64,000 nt of DNA from Apiospora phragmitis (GCA_038363925.1 JAQQWL010000015.1:496001-560000); one strand, 5' to 3'; counted from the stretch's first letter, positions 11,601-23,850 are shown. The notes: generated from the letters alone by a model not told the origin. Program-made: numbers and translations.

Positions 11601-12473
11601 AAGATATAACTTCTCTTCTTTTTAACATACTCGTCGCACCTATTATAACCCCTAGATCTTAATCTTTTTAATATATTAAAGGATATTTACTACTAAAAAA
11701 TAACCCTATACTATATAAGGCTTAATAATATAAATATAAATAAAAAAGACTTTTTTTAATATTACGAATTAATTAAAAGGTTTACTTTTTAACTATATAT
11801 AATAACTAGCGGCTAAGCCGTAACTAATATATTTCCTCGCGATATTAATAAGCCCTTTAATAACTAAAACCGGAGGATAAAAAACTAAATAAAAATAGAA
11901 CTATTTAAGCCTCCCCCCGACGTTTTTAATAAATAATTCTCCTTTATAGCGTTATTAATATTTATAATTAATTACTAAATTAAAAAGTTAGCGGATACGT
12001 TTAGTAATAATAATATTATTTTCGATAGTATAACGCGCTAAGTTTTATTTTAAAAGTTTTAAAAAAGTTTAAATATTTTAAACGGCTAGATCGGCTAATT
12101 AAAATACGAGAAGTTAGTTTTAAAAAATAATTTAAAAAAAGAAAGAGGTAAAAAAAAGAAAAAAGTAATACTTAACTTTAATTAAAAATTTACGTATATA
12201 CGAGATATTATAGTAATTAAAAGGGAAATAAATAGCGTTATATTAAAACCTTAAACTATTACTCTTTTATTATTAACGCCGGAAGCCGTTATAATTAAAT
12301 TTAACTCTAAATTTAAAATTAAAAATATTATAAAAGCGTTTCGAAATTAAAACGGTATTTTTAAGATTTTATATTAATTTTTAATTAAATTATTCGTATT
12401 ATTATTATATAATATTATTATTAGTTTTTAAGGTCGCCGTTATATAGGGTGACCGTAGTACCGTCAGCTGGCT
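8690..12473 (+). mobile_element. Pogo-type DNA transposon (T2) nested in T1
   Basis: Terminal inverted repeats of about 42 bp start AGCTAGCTGACGGT at 8690 and, on the reverse strand, AGCCAGCTGACGGT at 12473. They differ only by transitions. TA flanks at 8688-8689 and 12474-12475. The right arm (about 11,520-11,720) still reads NSHASHVNENF and, after RIP stops, PLDLNLFNILKD. These match the second-Asp block and the PLD block of DDE_1 transposases. Without T3 the element is about 1,922 bp. Confidence 0.87.
9332..11191 (+). mobile_element. Fot1-type DNA transposon (T3) nested in T2
   Basis: 1,860 bp between TA dinucleotides at 9330-9331 and 11192-11193. Terminal repeats start ACGTATCC (left) and ATATATCC (right, RIP-altered) and contain two tandem copies of an AAGCGAATATCC-like unit. 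Around 10,150-10,400 the plus strand still reads WTTNEKGKNWIRYFDQYIR and RYRLLILDGYESYYS, the catalytic block of Fot1/pogo DDE transposases. Stops sit at positions expected from CAA or CAG. Element D at 50,002-51,861 has the same length and the same ends. Confidence 0.9.
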
Positions 12474-14978
12474 TAGATACGAGCAGGGCCGCGGCTAGGA
12501 AATAGTCCCTTTAAGCCCTAAATAACTTAACGACTAGTAGACACCTATCCGGGAATCGCCTACACTTACTAGCTCCGGTATATACGTTAGATTAAAGCCC
12601 TAGCCCGTAATAGGGATATTTAGCTTAATGGCACCTATAAGAGGCTGCTATCCCGTAAGCTCGAAAAGGGGCTTAACACTTTAAACGCTTAGTTAACTAG
12701 ATTAAAGTAAGAGAGAGATCGTTTATAAGTCGAATTAAATAAAACACGTAAGCTTAAACCTTGTCGAGTAATTAAAGACCTTAATCGTGCTTTTATTATA
12801 ATATAAGATATAATAATAGTTAAGGATAAAATAGTAGGCTAGTAGCATAACCTTTAAAATAAATTAAAGGAAGATAAAGCGATCTAAATTATTAGCTTAA
12901 ATTCGAAAAGCGATTTTAATATTACTAGCTATATTAAAATTAAAATTCGTTAAAGTTATAATTTTCCGATTTCTTTTTAAATAGTTATTAGTAAAATAAA
13001 CTTAAGTTGCGATGTGGTTTAATATTAAGTTTAGGTGGCTGCTTATGTGGTAGGACGGCTAAATGGTTAGGGTGCTTAATACATATTGAGAGAGTCGTTG
13101 CGTTTCACCATCTCCAGCAACCCCTTACATCTGGTATCGAGTCTGTTGGGAATTTGCTTGGTCATTCTCTGTAGGCCTGCCTCCCCTAACGGTATGAAGG
13201 GGACAGCCATTGCGTAGTCATGGTTCCGATGGATTTCGTCCGCGTACCCATGAATAACCAAAGGCAGTGGCGATTCCGCTGCAAGTGCGATTTTGAAGGT
13301 CATAGCCGACTGCGAACGATAGAACTCCGGTATGTCCAGCATTTGTCTAAATAGATCATCCAAGTTGTCTGGTATCGCATCAAGTCGGCAACGCATGTCC
13401 GCTATGTCGTCATCGTATTGTGCCCCTTCCAACAGGGATCGGACCACGAGAACGACCCAGAGGAAGACACCTTGTGCTCTCAACATGACTTGATCCGCTA
13501 TATCGGAGTACCTAACGTCGGTATCCTTGAGCCTGCTGAACTGGGCGTCCGCATCCAACTTGTCGTATACATACTGGCGGATGTCGCCCTTGGTGAGATT
13601 TTCTAGTTTGATGTGCCAGTCGGCATTGTCATCCTCCCCAAATACATGTCTGAATGCGGCCCAAGGTCGACTCGACACACAGATCTTGATGTTAGGGTAA
13701 GAAACAAGTTTCTGAACCAAGTCAACAAGACCTTGCGTGTTGCCTTTGTACTCATCCAGCCCATCGATGAAGAAACAGAACTTGGCTTCCAACTTCTGAT
13801 CCATCAAGAAATTGAACACCTTCAGTAGTGTCGATCGCGTCCAAGTTTGTAATCGCGGATGTTCGGTGAGGATCGCTGATGCACTCAAATCACTTTTGAT
13901 GCTGCTGGCGAGTTCTTCGGGGCACGCCCTGAGTATGTCAAAGAGCAAAGCTCGGACGAGCCCTTCTTCAGACTTTTGGAGTTCATCTCCAGCAGCCCAG
14001 AAGAAGTAGCTCGCCATGACCAGCCTCTCCGTACCACTCCAGGCCTTCAGGTACTTCCGTGTCGATCCATGGTGCCAGCGAAACTTCATCAATGTCGATT
14101 TGCCCGAGCCTGCCTTCCCTGTACGAAGGTTACGTTCCTTGAACGAAGCCATTCAACATACTTGTGTGGCTTCTTCCCCCTGATATGTCTGTGTCGCTCA
14201 AGATCCACTTAAACGTGTTGGCGTGTGCAGTTGAGATGGCATCGTGGCGAGATTCAAAACGCGGGTAGTGTAGACTTTCAATAAGGCCTTGATACCAAGC
14301 AGTGGTTTTCGCTTCCTCGCTATAGTCGCCAACAGTGGTCACGAGTGCCCCTGATTTCTCAGAAAAGCCTTCTGGATACGCTTGGAGAGACTTCAGGACT
14401 TGGAGTACGTCCGCCTCCAAACTTTCAAGGCGACGACTATTTCCATGTGAAGAGTTTTGTTCACTCGCCTCATTCTGGCATCTTTCTGGGCCACTGCTGA
14501 CTGATTGCCCCTATAAATCGATTATTATCAATGGTGTACATTATAATATTGTGGCTATATTGACTTACAGCATGAGGAATTGAATTTGCACAACCAGCTG
14601 TTGTTGCAATCGCTGCAACCGTTTATCCAGGTCGTTGATTTTGCCCTGGCTCCATGTTTCTCTCAAGGCCCCCTTGAAGCTGTCCCATCCCTTGTTCTTG
14701 CCTCCGCCCCTCAACTTCTTGATAGCCGCAAGAATATCGTTCGCCACATTGTTGCATTCAACGCAAAGTACTCGGAGTTGATCAGGGTACGTGGGCAACG
14801 AGACAAGCTGTGTGTTGTGATGGGTGATCTGAGTCGCAATGGTCTCCAAAGCGCGGCTGTTGTCACTGGCACCTGCTGCTGATTTGTAGATAGCCCAGGA
14901 ATCTGAGACCAGTTTGCAGCTAAATTCCACGAATGTGAGGATGTTAGTTGCAAGACTAAATGCTGATAGGGGATCCAT

Positions 14979-15513
14979 GCTTGCACTAGATCAACGCCGT
15001 TCGTTGTTGACAAGCACTAGAGAGCCACAAGATGGGATGAATTGAGACATCTGGGGACGAGAGGGCAAGACCCCGCATTAGGCTATCAACCGCATCACTC
15101 TATGATAGGGAGGCAACCACTACACCATCATCTCCGGATCATCCTTCTTCCTCATGCAAGAACGCGATTTCTTTGACCAATCAGGGGCGAGTACTGTTCG
15201 TCCTTGGTATACCTGATCGAAGGTCTCACTCCCGAGCACCCACACGTCGCTCAAGTCTAGATGTTGTCATATTTAAAGTGTATATTTCTCCATTTATGTA
15301 TTTACACTGACATAAAGAAATGAGGGTGTTGAAAATTGTCCCTCAACCATGCCCGCTCTGCACGGTCTGCCTAGTACGCGTCACTGGTGCCAAGAACATA
15401 CGAGAATAGACGGAAGGGCCTGCATTCTAGCAATCAAACGTGACGACGTTGTATGGTGTTGTAGCTCAGCTCAGAAATGTGATGAGAGAGGAAAGGAAGT
15501 AGTACATCCCCCA
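14979..15513. other. Intergenic, no gene seen
   Basis: Promoter of the NLR gene and 3' flank of the terpene synthase. No recognisable feature. Confidence 0.5.
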
Positions 15514-16672
15514 CTAGCACTGGGCTGGGCAATGATGTGCTAGTGGTGGGGCCCAACACTGCCCATTCTTCCCGTTGACTCCGTTCGGTCCGTTGACTCG
15601 GACCTGTCCATTGAGCAAGGATTTCCCAAACAACTCGCGCAGGCGATACCGCGGCGACGACGTATGAAAGTGGGTGATGCCACGCGCGTAGGCCTCGAAA
15701 TTAGCTTGATACTCCGGGGCGTCGGCCAGCGTGGCCCTGACGCGGTGATAGACGGCGATGCCCTCGTCCGCGAGGGCGCGCTGGGCCGTGATAACGTCGA
15801 CGCCGTCCTTCTCGGCGCGCATGTCGATGTAGTTGCCCTGCTCGCCGGCCAGCAGCTCCTTGTAGAAGGAGATGACGTCGTTGACGATGTTGGTGAAGAC
15901 GATGACGTCGGGCACGGCCTGCACGTAGCGGCCGAAGCCCTCGGCGTGCTTGCGGGCCCGGTCCGAGGGCCGCGCCAGGGCCAGCAGCGCGTACATGGGC
16001 GACAGGCCCGTCTTGAAGCGCAGCCAGTCCGGGAAGCGGTCGGCCTGGGCATGGACCGCGGCGTCCCGCGTCGCGTGCTCGATGCCGATGCCGTTGACAA
16101 AGTCGTAGCAGGCCACGAGGATCATGTTGGCGACGAGCGGGTCGAAGTGGTCCCAGAGCTGCGGCGCGAGCTCGCGCACGAACCAGTCGAGCAGGGGGTC
16201 GCCGAAGGGCCGGCCCGTGGCCAGGTTGCGCTGCAAGTCACGGATCACGCCGGGCTTGTGCTCGAGGATGTCCTCGGCGTGGAAGAACATGAGGGTCAGC
16301 AGGGCGTACACGACCTGGTACTCGAACCCCTGCGCGTGGGCGAAGTCGGCCGCCACGAAGCACGAGTAGTCAAGCTGGTTCTTGGCGGTGATGGCGCCCA
16401 TGTGGTCGCGGAGGCTGCTCGACGCCAGCCGCGACACGACCTCGGTCCGCAGCTTGTCGATGCTCGTCAACGTCAGGGCATCCGCATCTATGCTTCGGCC
16501 CGCGTCAACCCATGTACAAAGTACGACAGGGTGTCACGGATCCTGGCATTATCGGCCTGTATATTCCCCCGTTAGCAAACCTGAGCAGGAAGGTTAGGTT
16601 TTTCCGTTGGGAAAGAACAAGGAATTCAGCGTCATGTCGGGAAAGCCCTACCTCGCACAGTTTCGATGCCAT
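15514..16672 (-). CDS. Tri5-type (class I) terpene synthase, frame broken near the start
   Basis: The main frame (16470-15514) encodes the alpha-helical catalytic domain. The metal-binding NSE motif is NDVISFYKE, followed by GNYIDMRAEKDG. A late RY pair (SSPRYRL) and a Gly/Asn-rich tail follow. The usual Asp-rich motif position reads FFHAEDILEH, so one expected Asp is Glu. A short first exon (16672-16652) and a 95-nt intron (GTAGGG...ACAG) lead into an exon from 16556. That exon stops at TAG (16490-16488) one base out of frame with the main body. The catalytic frame has no ATG of its own at the right place, so this is either a one-base indel or a pseudogene. Family members cyclise farnesyl diphosphate; the product cannot be predicted. 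No other pathway gene is adjacent. Confidence 0.8.
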
Positions 16673-18484
16673 GTTGACTGAAGTTTGTGGCCTTTGGTAA
16701 GAAGCTGTGTGCCATGTTCAAGAGCAAGCGCCTTGAACATATAGACGAAGGCATAGAGTTGTCTATCAAGGAACCATGGACGAGTTGCCGGCGGGATTGA
16801 ACCAATAGCAAGGAGGAACGGGCTTGTAACCAATAGTAAGGGGCCAGCTGCAAGGGATCTGCCGCCAAAGATCTCTGGTAATACCAAGAATCAGCGGTAA
16901 AGGATCTGTAGTAAGCAAACAAAAGCTCGTAAACAACGACAAGAAACCTATATGGCGTCGCTTACCAACCCGATGTGGTCGCACGAATATAGCAATGCAA
17001 GTGTATAATCATTGACGGTACTTTCGGAACTTGGTACGAAGGAGTCCGTACTATTCACCCCTTTCCCACTGCATGCCAATCCGGGTGATGTCTTTGCACT
17101 TGATTCAGGGAGTCTCCGCATGCTGCGTTGAGTACAACAAGGTAGGTAAGCTATGAGACGTGTTGCGAGATATGTAATGGTCCATCAGCGTTTTTAAGCC
17201 TGCCCTGTCCCTACATATTGAAGACAGAAATTACGTACTGCATGTTTGTGTATTGATTCGAGGAGAATTTATAACAACGAATAATGTCAAACGTACTTGA
17301 TGAAATCCTCCCAAAAAATACAATTGCAGGGGTCTGATAAGGGGTCCCCCCAGTAGGGAGAATGCCACTGCAGCCGAACCACCAGCCCAAGAACCAACTC
17401 ACTGGCATGTCCCAGATCCGATGCTGCCATGTCACGAAGGAGAAAAAGGAAGCCGAAAAACAGTGGAATGGAGGAGTGGCTGGATCAATAGTACAGTGAT
17501 AGCAACGCTGTAGTATTCCTTTGGTAATGAGGAATTATCCAACGCAATACCATACGATGACTGACTCGTGCAAACCCTAATGGCAACTACAGAAATATAA
17601 CAGGGCGTACGGATAACGCTCCGGTCCCTGTTTAGGGTCTAGTCAGGTCCTTTTCTGACAACCCCACCGTCCCCGGCTCGGATTTCGGATTACATTCCCT
17701 CCTCGTATTGATCGACAGTCTGTGATTAGAACCCAGGCCAGAACTGAACCTTCCAGATCTGATCGGCTGTTGTCCGTCTTCTAGCGGTAACAGGGGGGTC
17801 CATCTATCGGATGACAGGTGCAGCATGCACACTTCGGCCTGATCTATGCCCCTTTCTATGTATGGTAACTAACACAGGTAACGCAATGCATACGAAAGAA
17901 CGGCCGAGTTCCCTGTCTCATGCAAGAAACAGGGCGGGGTATGTGTCAGCACTGAGTTTTTCAAAGTGACAGGCCGTTCTTGGACATGCAGGCAGTTGAG
18001 AAAAGAGAAAGACGATGTCTGGATGTGGAGAGTCGCAAGCAAGGCATACGAAGATCTTGACCCAAGCGACCTACATATTTGAAGGAGTGCTCCATAATAA
18101 CTAAACCAAGTGGCTGGGTTGCCCCCAGCTTCTGCCCCGAGTTGCATTCCCCAATTGACAGCCGTTGCTACATGCTTACGGAGTACTTTAGTATGTATTG
18201 ACAGAGCACGCCAATGTCGTGATCGAATTGACTAAATAAAATGATTTGAAGTTCTTTCCTGGAGATATTGCCTACTTACTCAACAAAAAACTGCATGGTA
18301 GTGGCACAGTACATGTCAAGGTTGCGGTGAGATCCTTGTTACACCTTGGCATTCTCCAAGCCTTCGGGAGCTTGGGGGGATGATGGGGGTGATGGGGTCT
18401 TCTATTTTGTTTTATCCTTGTTGCTTACTACATGTGCCATTCACCCTGCACCCTTTGCATTTGCGCACACCGACCGCAAGCCGA
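16673..18484. other. Intergenic, no gene seen
   Basis: 1.8 kb. Several minus-strand ORFs of 60-96 codons overlap each other in different frames and resemble nothing known. I see no RNA gene. Confidence 0.45.
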
Positions 18485-19749
18485 TCAGGCTTTGGCGGCA
18501 GGCTTCGGTTGGTTGAGGATCACATCGATGACCTTGTGGTCGTCGTAGGTCGCCACGGTGCGCTCGCAAAGCGACGCGATACGCTCCTTGGACTGAAGGC
18601 CGTCGGGGCAGATGAGCCAGATGACGTTAGTCATGAAGGAGCGCCGGTACTCGGTCATAACCTCGGGGTCGTTGTGGCGGTCGAACTTGGGCCCGCCCAG
18701 CCGGTGCAGGGTATCAAGGTAGTGGTCGAGGATCTCCATCTCGTGCGCGCGGCGGTCCGCGATACTCAGCATCGCCGTCATGTGGTACACGATGTCGTGG
18801 AAGCACGAGCCGAAGTGGAACGCCGACCAGTCCAGGAACCCGATCTCGCCCGTCGCCGTGAAGTAGGTGTTGCCGATGTGCGTGTCGCCGTGCAGCAGCG
18901 TCCGGAAGCGCGGGTTGCGCTCGGCGTAGTACCGGTCCACCGCCTCGTTGCAGCGCTTCCCGTCCATCAGGTACTCGGGCAGCTTGGGGCGCCCCGGCTG
19001 TCGCACCACATCGTCCCACGACCGGACCATGAAGGTCATTGCTGGGTCGTAGTTATTCCAGATCCCTGTCGGGGCGTTGCATTAGCCTGAACCAAGGCAA
19101 AGGAAGAAGCCGAGAAAACGAAAAGGCCCTCACGAAAAGGCCCTCCTCGGCCTCCAATAGATCCCCCCAGAAACAGGAAAAGAATGAAGGGCAATGGAAC
19201 AAATCGAATCAAAACAAGAAGATGGTGTCTTTTCTTACATGGATGGTCTTCCTGACTCTGGCCCCAGTACTTCGCATGAAGGCCGGCCAGCTGCTCGACT
19301 CCATTCATGACCTTCGCGACGGCGTACGAGGCGACCTCGGCCGCGAACGTGCATCCCTCCTTGGTCAGGTCGTTCATGATGGCGATGCCCTGCGTCTCAC
19401 CGACGCCCGACCACCAGCCCTTGGGGAAGATCATGTGGTCCACATGCGGCGCGATCCGGGAGAAGAACTCGGCCTCGCGCTGCGCCAGGCTGACCGTCCA
19501 CGGCTGGGCTGCGATCATCTTGGGGTCAAAGACGCCCTTGATGCAGATGTCGGTCGGCCTCTCGCTTCCGTCGCCCTCATCCTTGTAGGTAATGGCGTAG
19601 AACAGCTTGCTGGCCGTCCCCCAGATGTTGCGTGTGTTCTCGATCGCTTTGACCTTTTGTTTAAGTTTGGAACCCAGCCATTCGGGGTTTATATGCTCGG
19701 GGAGAGTGGGGAGCACCTCTCCAGGTTGCTTTGCTTCCGTACCAGCCAT
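18485..19749 (-). CDS. Aminoglycoside phosphotransferase (APH)-family kinase-like protein
   Basis: Two exons, 19749-19239 and 19065-18485, give 363 residues. The 173-nt intron (GTAAGA...ACAG) splits a Trp codon. The catalytic loop is LLHGDTHIGN (His229, Asp231, Asn236) and the second Asp is in GFLDWSAFHFGSCFHDIVY (Asp249), the order seen in APH/choline-kinase folds. The N-terminal lobe has ASKLFYAITY and then ICIKG, a candidate for the ATP-binding Lys. The start ATG at 19749 precedes AGTEAKQPG with no signal peptide, so the protein is probably cytosolic. The substrate is unknown; fungal genomes carry many such kinases. All expected catalytic residues are present. Confidence 0.87.
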
Positions 19750-21798
19750 GATGTGATTTCGCGTTCTGTTTCCTTCTTCCCTAAAGGTAGGAAAATGCGG
19801 TATTATGTCAAGGTGCAAGAGGCCACGCCCGAAGCCTGGGCTTGGCAGCAAGTCCCGATGCTCTTATATACACCTCCCACGCCGACTGTGCCGTCAAAGC
19901 CACGTGGACCAATAGTTATAACGACACTGATAATCGTTAGTACTTGTGGTGCAAGATGACCCTTGAAACACTGGATCTCAGTGACCGTCTTTTGGCAAAT
20001 CAGGTTGAGTTCTTCCTGGCTGTTGCTGAGCATTACCGGTAATGGTGCTTGGGTCAAAGTCTTGAATTTCCGGGCACTGCTATCGGCAGCGCATGAACAT
20101 CGGGAGCGGGAGCTGCACTCTTACGAGACTAGCCGTGAATACATATGGTGAACGCCCAGGGATGTTTCTCCGGAATGAAGAAGATCCACAGGGATGTTCC
20201 TCCGGATGCAAGGCGCTGCTCAACCGCTTGTACGTATGCAGAATAGGCGAGAGGGGCAATAGCGAGAGGAGCAATGCTTATGGAGACGAGGCAGGAATAA
20301 CCGATAGTCACGGTCAGTGTAGGGGCTCACATTGGGGTATAAGAACGCGCTCTTGGTCTGCCGTCTTGCTATGTTAAACTGCCGGAAGACTTGGTGGGAT
20401 TGGCAGACCGGCCACGCGTGCCAATTTGAGTCCCATATGAGAGTCATCATGCAGACATCCAGCGAACGATCTCGGCTTTGTAACAAAATATGCATATGAA
20501 ATGATGCGCTGCACGAGAGATGGAGCTGCAGCGGTCCCCGGCCCCCGGCCCCACCAAGCGACAAGGGTGTAAATCGACAGCCGAGGACCCCGATGCCCTA
20601 GAATTGACTCCCCGGCCGACAAATACACACGATGAAGGGTGAGGTCAACAATAAACAAGTAAGGAACGTAAGGAAAACTTAATATATGGCTTACCGTCCG
20701 CGATGTAAAGTTTTGGCAAATGTAAGCGAAAGCTTTTCCACTCTGCCAAGAAATGTCGCCTTTCGGGTTCTCACGGTGGTGGGTCGGTTCACATACATAC
20801 GGACATACGGCGCAGCACATACGATAACAGGAATGAATTTCCCGCTCCCCTCCAACTCATTTCCACCCTTGAACTTCCATCCTATCAAGAGCTGCGTGAA
20901 CGTCTAAGAAGCCCAATGTATTCCATGGATATGGGAAAGTTTATCATCCCGGGGAAGTACTTACCCAGCTACCCCCTTCACGGCGAACGCGCTGCTCAAG
21001 CGGATACTGCATGCTGTGGTCTGACCAACTGGGCATGCATCACTTGCGACTTGCTTGCCTTTATCCTTGAAACTATCCCATGCTGGCCCGCGAGTCTCTC
21101 ATTGCAATCGGGTAAGGATCGTCTCAACGGTCGCGGGCCGCCAATGGGAAACGATTCCAGCAAATGCACGAGACATGGATGGTGTCTCCTGTCATTTCAC
21201 TTGGCGTACCGTTCAGATGGTGACATGATATGCTCACCCAGAGTCCTAGCCGAACTCCATTGGCCCAAGCATTGGGTTCTGCACCGGGGTCCGGGCTTCC
21301 CTCCCGGAACGCCTCATGATGGACCCAGCAAACGAATTCGCTTCCCGCGGTGGACGAATCCGATGACTTTAATGGGGAACCCATGTCGTACAGTACGCGC
21401 TAGGAAGCGGCAGCCAGCATTGATCAGGATACGCCTCTGCTGCTGCTGCTGCTTATTACCTCCAAGGTAGTATTAGTCCTTCCCTGGTTAAAAAAAAATA
21501 CCAGTTTCCGAGACGGCAGTCAAAGTAAGATGCTTGGGTTTCCTATACCTGACTCGCTCATGGCATCACTACATATCGACACGTTATTCAATAAACATGC
21601 AGATGGTTAAGAAGGCCTGATGACGCTCACACTTGCTACATACTGCTTCTTGTTTCGACACATCATCTCACAATACACTGTTGCACATGCAACTGTGACC
21701 CCTTTTGCCGCCTGTGGAGGTGTTAGCGGCTTCTAGGCCTTGAGGGTTCCATACTATTATTTGCTGCCTTTCGTTTTTCGTCCCTTCTATTCGCAGCC
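19750..21798. other. Intergenic, no convincing gene
   Basis: 2.0 kb. A plus-strand ORF of 184 codons (20916-21470) has no family resemblance and overlaps other frames. A short (CTG/TGC) run lies near 21,438-21,452 and an A tract near 21,491. Otherwise featureless. Confidence 0.45.
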
Positions 21799-23131
21799 AT
21801 GACCGCCAGAGATAACACCAGCATGGCGGCTGACCCTATAATGCCTGAGGGGCTGGGTAAGACGCTGATGGTGGTGACTATCGTGATGACCATAGTGTCC
21901 AGCATTGTTGTCGCTGTGCGGCTCTACGTGCGCAAGTTATACGATTCTTTCGCCGTGGACGATTGGATGATGCTTGCTGGCTGGGTGAGTAAACCCCTTT
22001 CATAATTAAGTTATTCCGTATTATTCGTGTTCTCAAGACTAACTCCCACGGGCACAGATTCTCAACATCGCCCACAATGCCTCGGTTATTGTCCTCGCCA
22101 CCTACGGAATGGGAGCGCACGACTACGAGCTCACGGCCGGGATGGGGCATAAGATCTCGATGTGGACCATCATCTGGCAGTTCATCTACGTGCTGGACGG
22201 GGCCCTGATCAAGTCGAGTATCGTCGTGACGATGCTGCGGCTCGCCAACAGGAGGGAGTACAAGATCATCCTCTGGACGCTGTTCGGCCTGACCTGGGCC
22301 ACCTGGCAGATCTCGTGGCCCGTCGCCATCTTCCAGTGCAAGCCCGTGTCGGCCGCGTGGACGGGCGTCGGCGACTGCAAGTCGGGCCAGAAGGTGATCC
22401 TACAGGTCTCGTACTTCGTCTCGGCCGTCAACATCTTCACCGACCTCGCGACCGCGCTGACGCCGATCCTGCTGCTGCGCCACCTGCAGATGCCGGCCCG
22501 GACCAAGTACCTGACCATGGCCATCCTGTCGCTCGGTGTCTTTGCGTCCGTCGCCACCACCATCCGCATCAGCTACACCTGGGCCTACACGGCCAAGTCG
22601 GAGCAGATCTACAACATCGGCAAGATCGTGCTGCTGACCGTGCTCGAGTGTGACCTCGGCCTCATCGCGGGATCGCTGCCCATGCTGCGCCGCCTCTTCC
22701 CCAGCCTCAACGGGTCCCAGGCCAAGTCGACCAACAACGTCAACTCGGCGATCCCGGGGCGCTCGGGCGACGTCACGCTCGTCACCATCGGCGGCGGGCG
22801 CCGGGGCAAGGGCTACAAGCTGGAGAAGTCGCAGCACCGGAGCAACCTCAGCGCGACCGACGGGCACTTCCACGACCAAAGGGTGGCCGAGAATAATGGC
22901 AACGGCGACAACACGACGGACACGACGGACAACTCGGTCGACAATGACGGCCAGGAGTCCACCCGCCGCATGATCCACGTCACCCGCGAGGTCGAGCAGA
23001 GCAGCATCACGGAGGGCGGTTCCGACGGCGTCGAGCGCGCCGAACAGAGCCATCAAAGCCATATCGACTATCCCGACAACCGCTTCCAGCATGCCGCGGG
23101 CGCCGGCCGTGGCAGCCCTAGGGCATTCTGA
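21799..23131 (+). CDS. Rhodopsin-domain integral membrane protein (PTH11-like fungal family)
   Basis: Two exons, 21799-21984 and 22058-23131, give 419 residues. The 73-nt intron has a GTGAGT donor, a CTAAC branch site and a CACAG acceptor. Hydrophobic helices begin with MVVTIVMTIVSSIVVAVRLY, then the conserved RKLYDSFAVDDWMMLAGW, and continue through seven predicted spans up to CDLGLIAGSLPMLRRLFP. This is the hallmark of the fungal rhodopsin domain that replaced the older DUF label. The C-terminal 130 residues are hydrophilic, Gly/Asn/Thr-rich and likely cytosolic and disordered. Some relatives such as PTH11 act in surface sensing; the ligand here is unknown. An exceptionally GC-rich reading frame produces long shadow ORFs on the other strand. 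Confidence 0.9.
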
Positions 23132-23850
23132 GTCTAGATCAGCCATGGGAAAGTGATCGATGGTGCATGCCGGCATGAATAACATGGAACGTGCGATGCT
23201 GCTCTGTACGAGCCCATGTATTTGTCACATACGAGGTTCTCTAGCCTATTGTATCATATTCTCAGGATTTGAAAAGCTTTGAAATTTCATTATAAGAACG
23301 AAGGTTTCTCTACATGTATCTAATGAAATCAGCGGCAGAAGCTCATAAGAGCTAGCCCTGAATGTATATATTGCATATAAATTTCTGCCAGCCAAAAATC
23401 AGCGACGTTCTACCGTCAGCCTCTAGTATGTAGTTACATCAGGAATACCGAAAGATGGTGTAGTATCGCCCACATTCTAGCCACGATAAGGGCGGGCATC
23501 AGACCTGTTCGTCCAGAACGACTGGTATCTGGCGATCCTGGTAAAGCGTACGTATTCTAATCAAAGCTTGTGCCATGTTCCTTCTGTCTGATTCTGTCTC
23601 TCGTCGTCGGGGATTTGGCCCTACAGGGTCGTTATTAGACGATCAAAGAAGCCGATGGAATAGTAAACTTAATCCGCCAGGCCCGGCTAAGAGTTCCACA
23701 AGCGGCTCGCCATTTATTAATCCCTCCTATTTGAATAGGCTCATTGCCAAAGTATCTTTTTATGTATGGAGTAGCTGGGGCTGATACTTATTTTGCGTGA
23801 TTAAATGTCCACACTAAGCCGGAACAGCACAGCCGGCGGCCCCGGGCAGT

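Larger units (their letters stand above)
7372..13076 (+). mobile_element. Outer pogo/Fot1-type DNA transposon (T1) inserted in the NLR gene
   Basis: Ends are inverted repeats of about 46 bp starting AGCACCCTAACCA. The left (7372-7417) and right (13031-13076) copies differ at about three sites. TA duplications flank it (7370-7371 and 13077-13078). The left arm encodes the start of a pogo-type transposase; the right arm encodes a coiled tail (about 12,650-12,830) in the same orientation with RIP stops. Removing the nested T2 leaves about 1,919 bp, the normal size of a Fot1-type element. The first 480 bp keep near-normal GC, while the rest is heavily AT-shifted. Confidence 0.9.
6442..14978 (-). 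pseudogene. NLR/STAND gene (Helo-like N-terminus, NACHT) disrupted by a transposon
   Basis: Pieces: 14978-14569, 14496-14162, 14118-13077 and 7371-6442. Without the transposon and two introns they give about 904 residues. Exon 1 starts MDPLSAFSLATNILTFVEF, as in fungal STAND N-terminal (Helo-like) domains. Exon 2 carries LIESLHYPRFESRHDAI, the usual pre-NACHT motif. The NACHT has P-loop KAGSGKSTLMKF, Walker B FCFFIDGLDEY and ICVSSRP. The distal part begins HFLHRMVRDFLHNS, typical of the region after NACHT in these proteins. A 5,705-bp element sits at a TA in codon TAC between the NACHT region and this tail; both sides are in the same frame. The exon 2/3 junction is ambiguous: a 43-nt GTATGT...TACAG intron keeps frame but replaces the first P-loop Gly, while reading through needs two frameshifts. 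Fungal NLRs act in heterokaryon or non-self recognition. Confidence 0.88.

Noticed and set aside
14119..14161. The 43-nt intron before the NACHT P-loop taken as certain
   Set aside because: Splice signals fit, but it removes residues that resemble the family and the first P-loop Gly, so it is reported as ambiguous.
15664..16575. 303-codon plus-strand ORF over the terpene synthase
   Set aside because: Antisense shadow; Val/Asp/Arg-rich with no domain.
20916..21470. 184-codon plus-strand ORF
   Set aside because: No family resemblance; it ends in a Cys run produced by a CTG repeat; overlapping frames are equally open.
22400..23185. 261-codon minus-strand ORF over the rhodopsin-domain gene
   Set aside because: Antisense shadow of a GC-rich coding exon.
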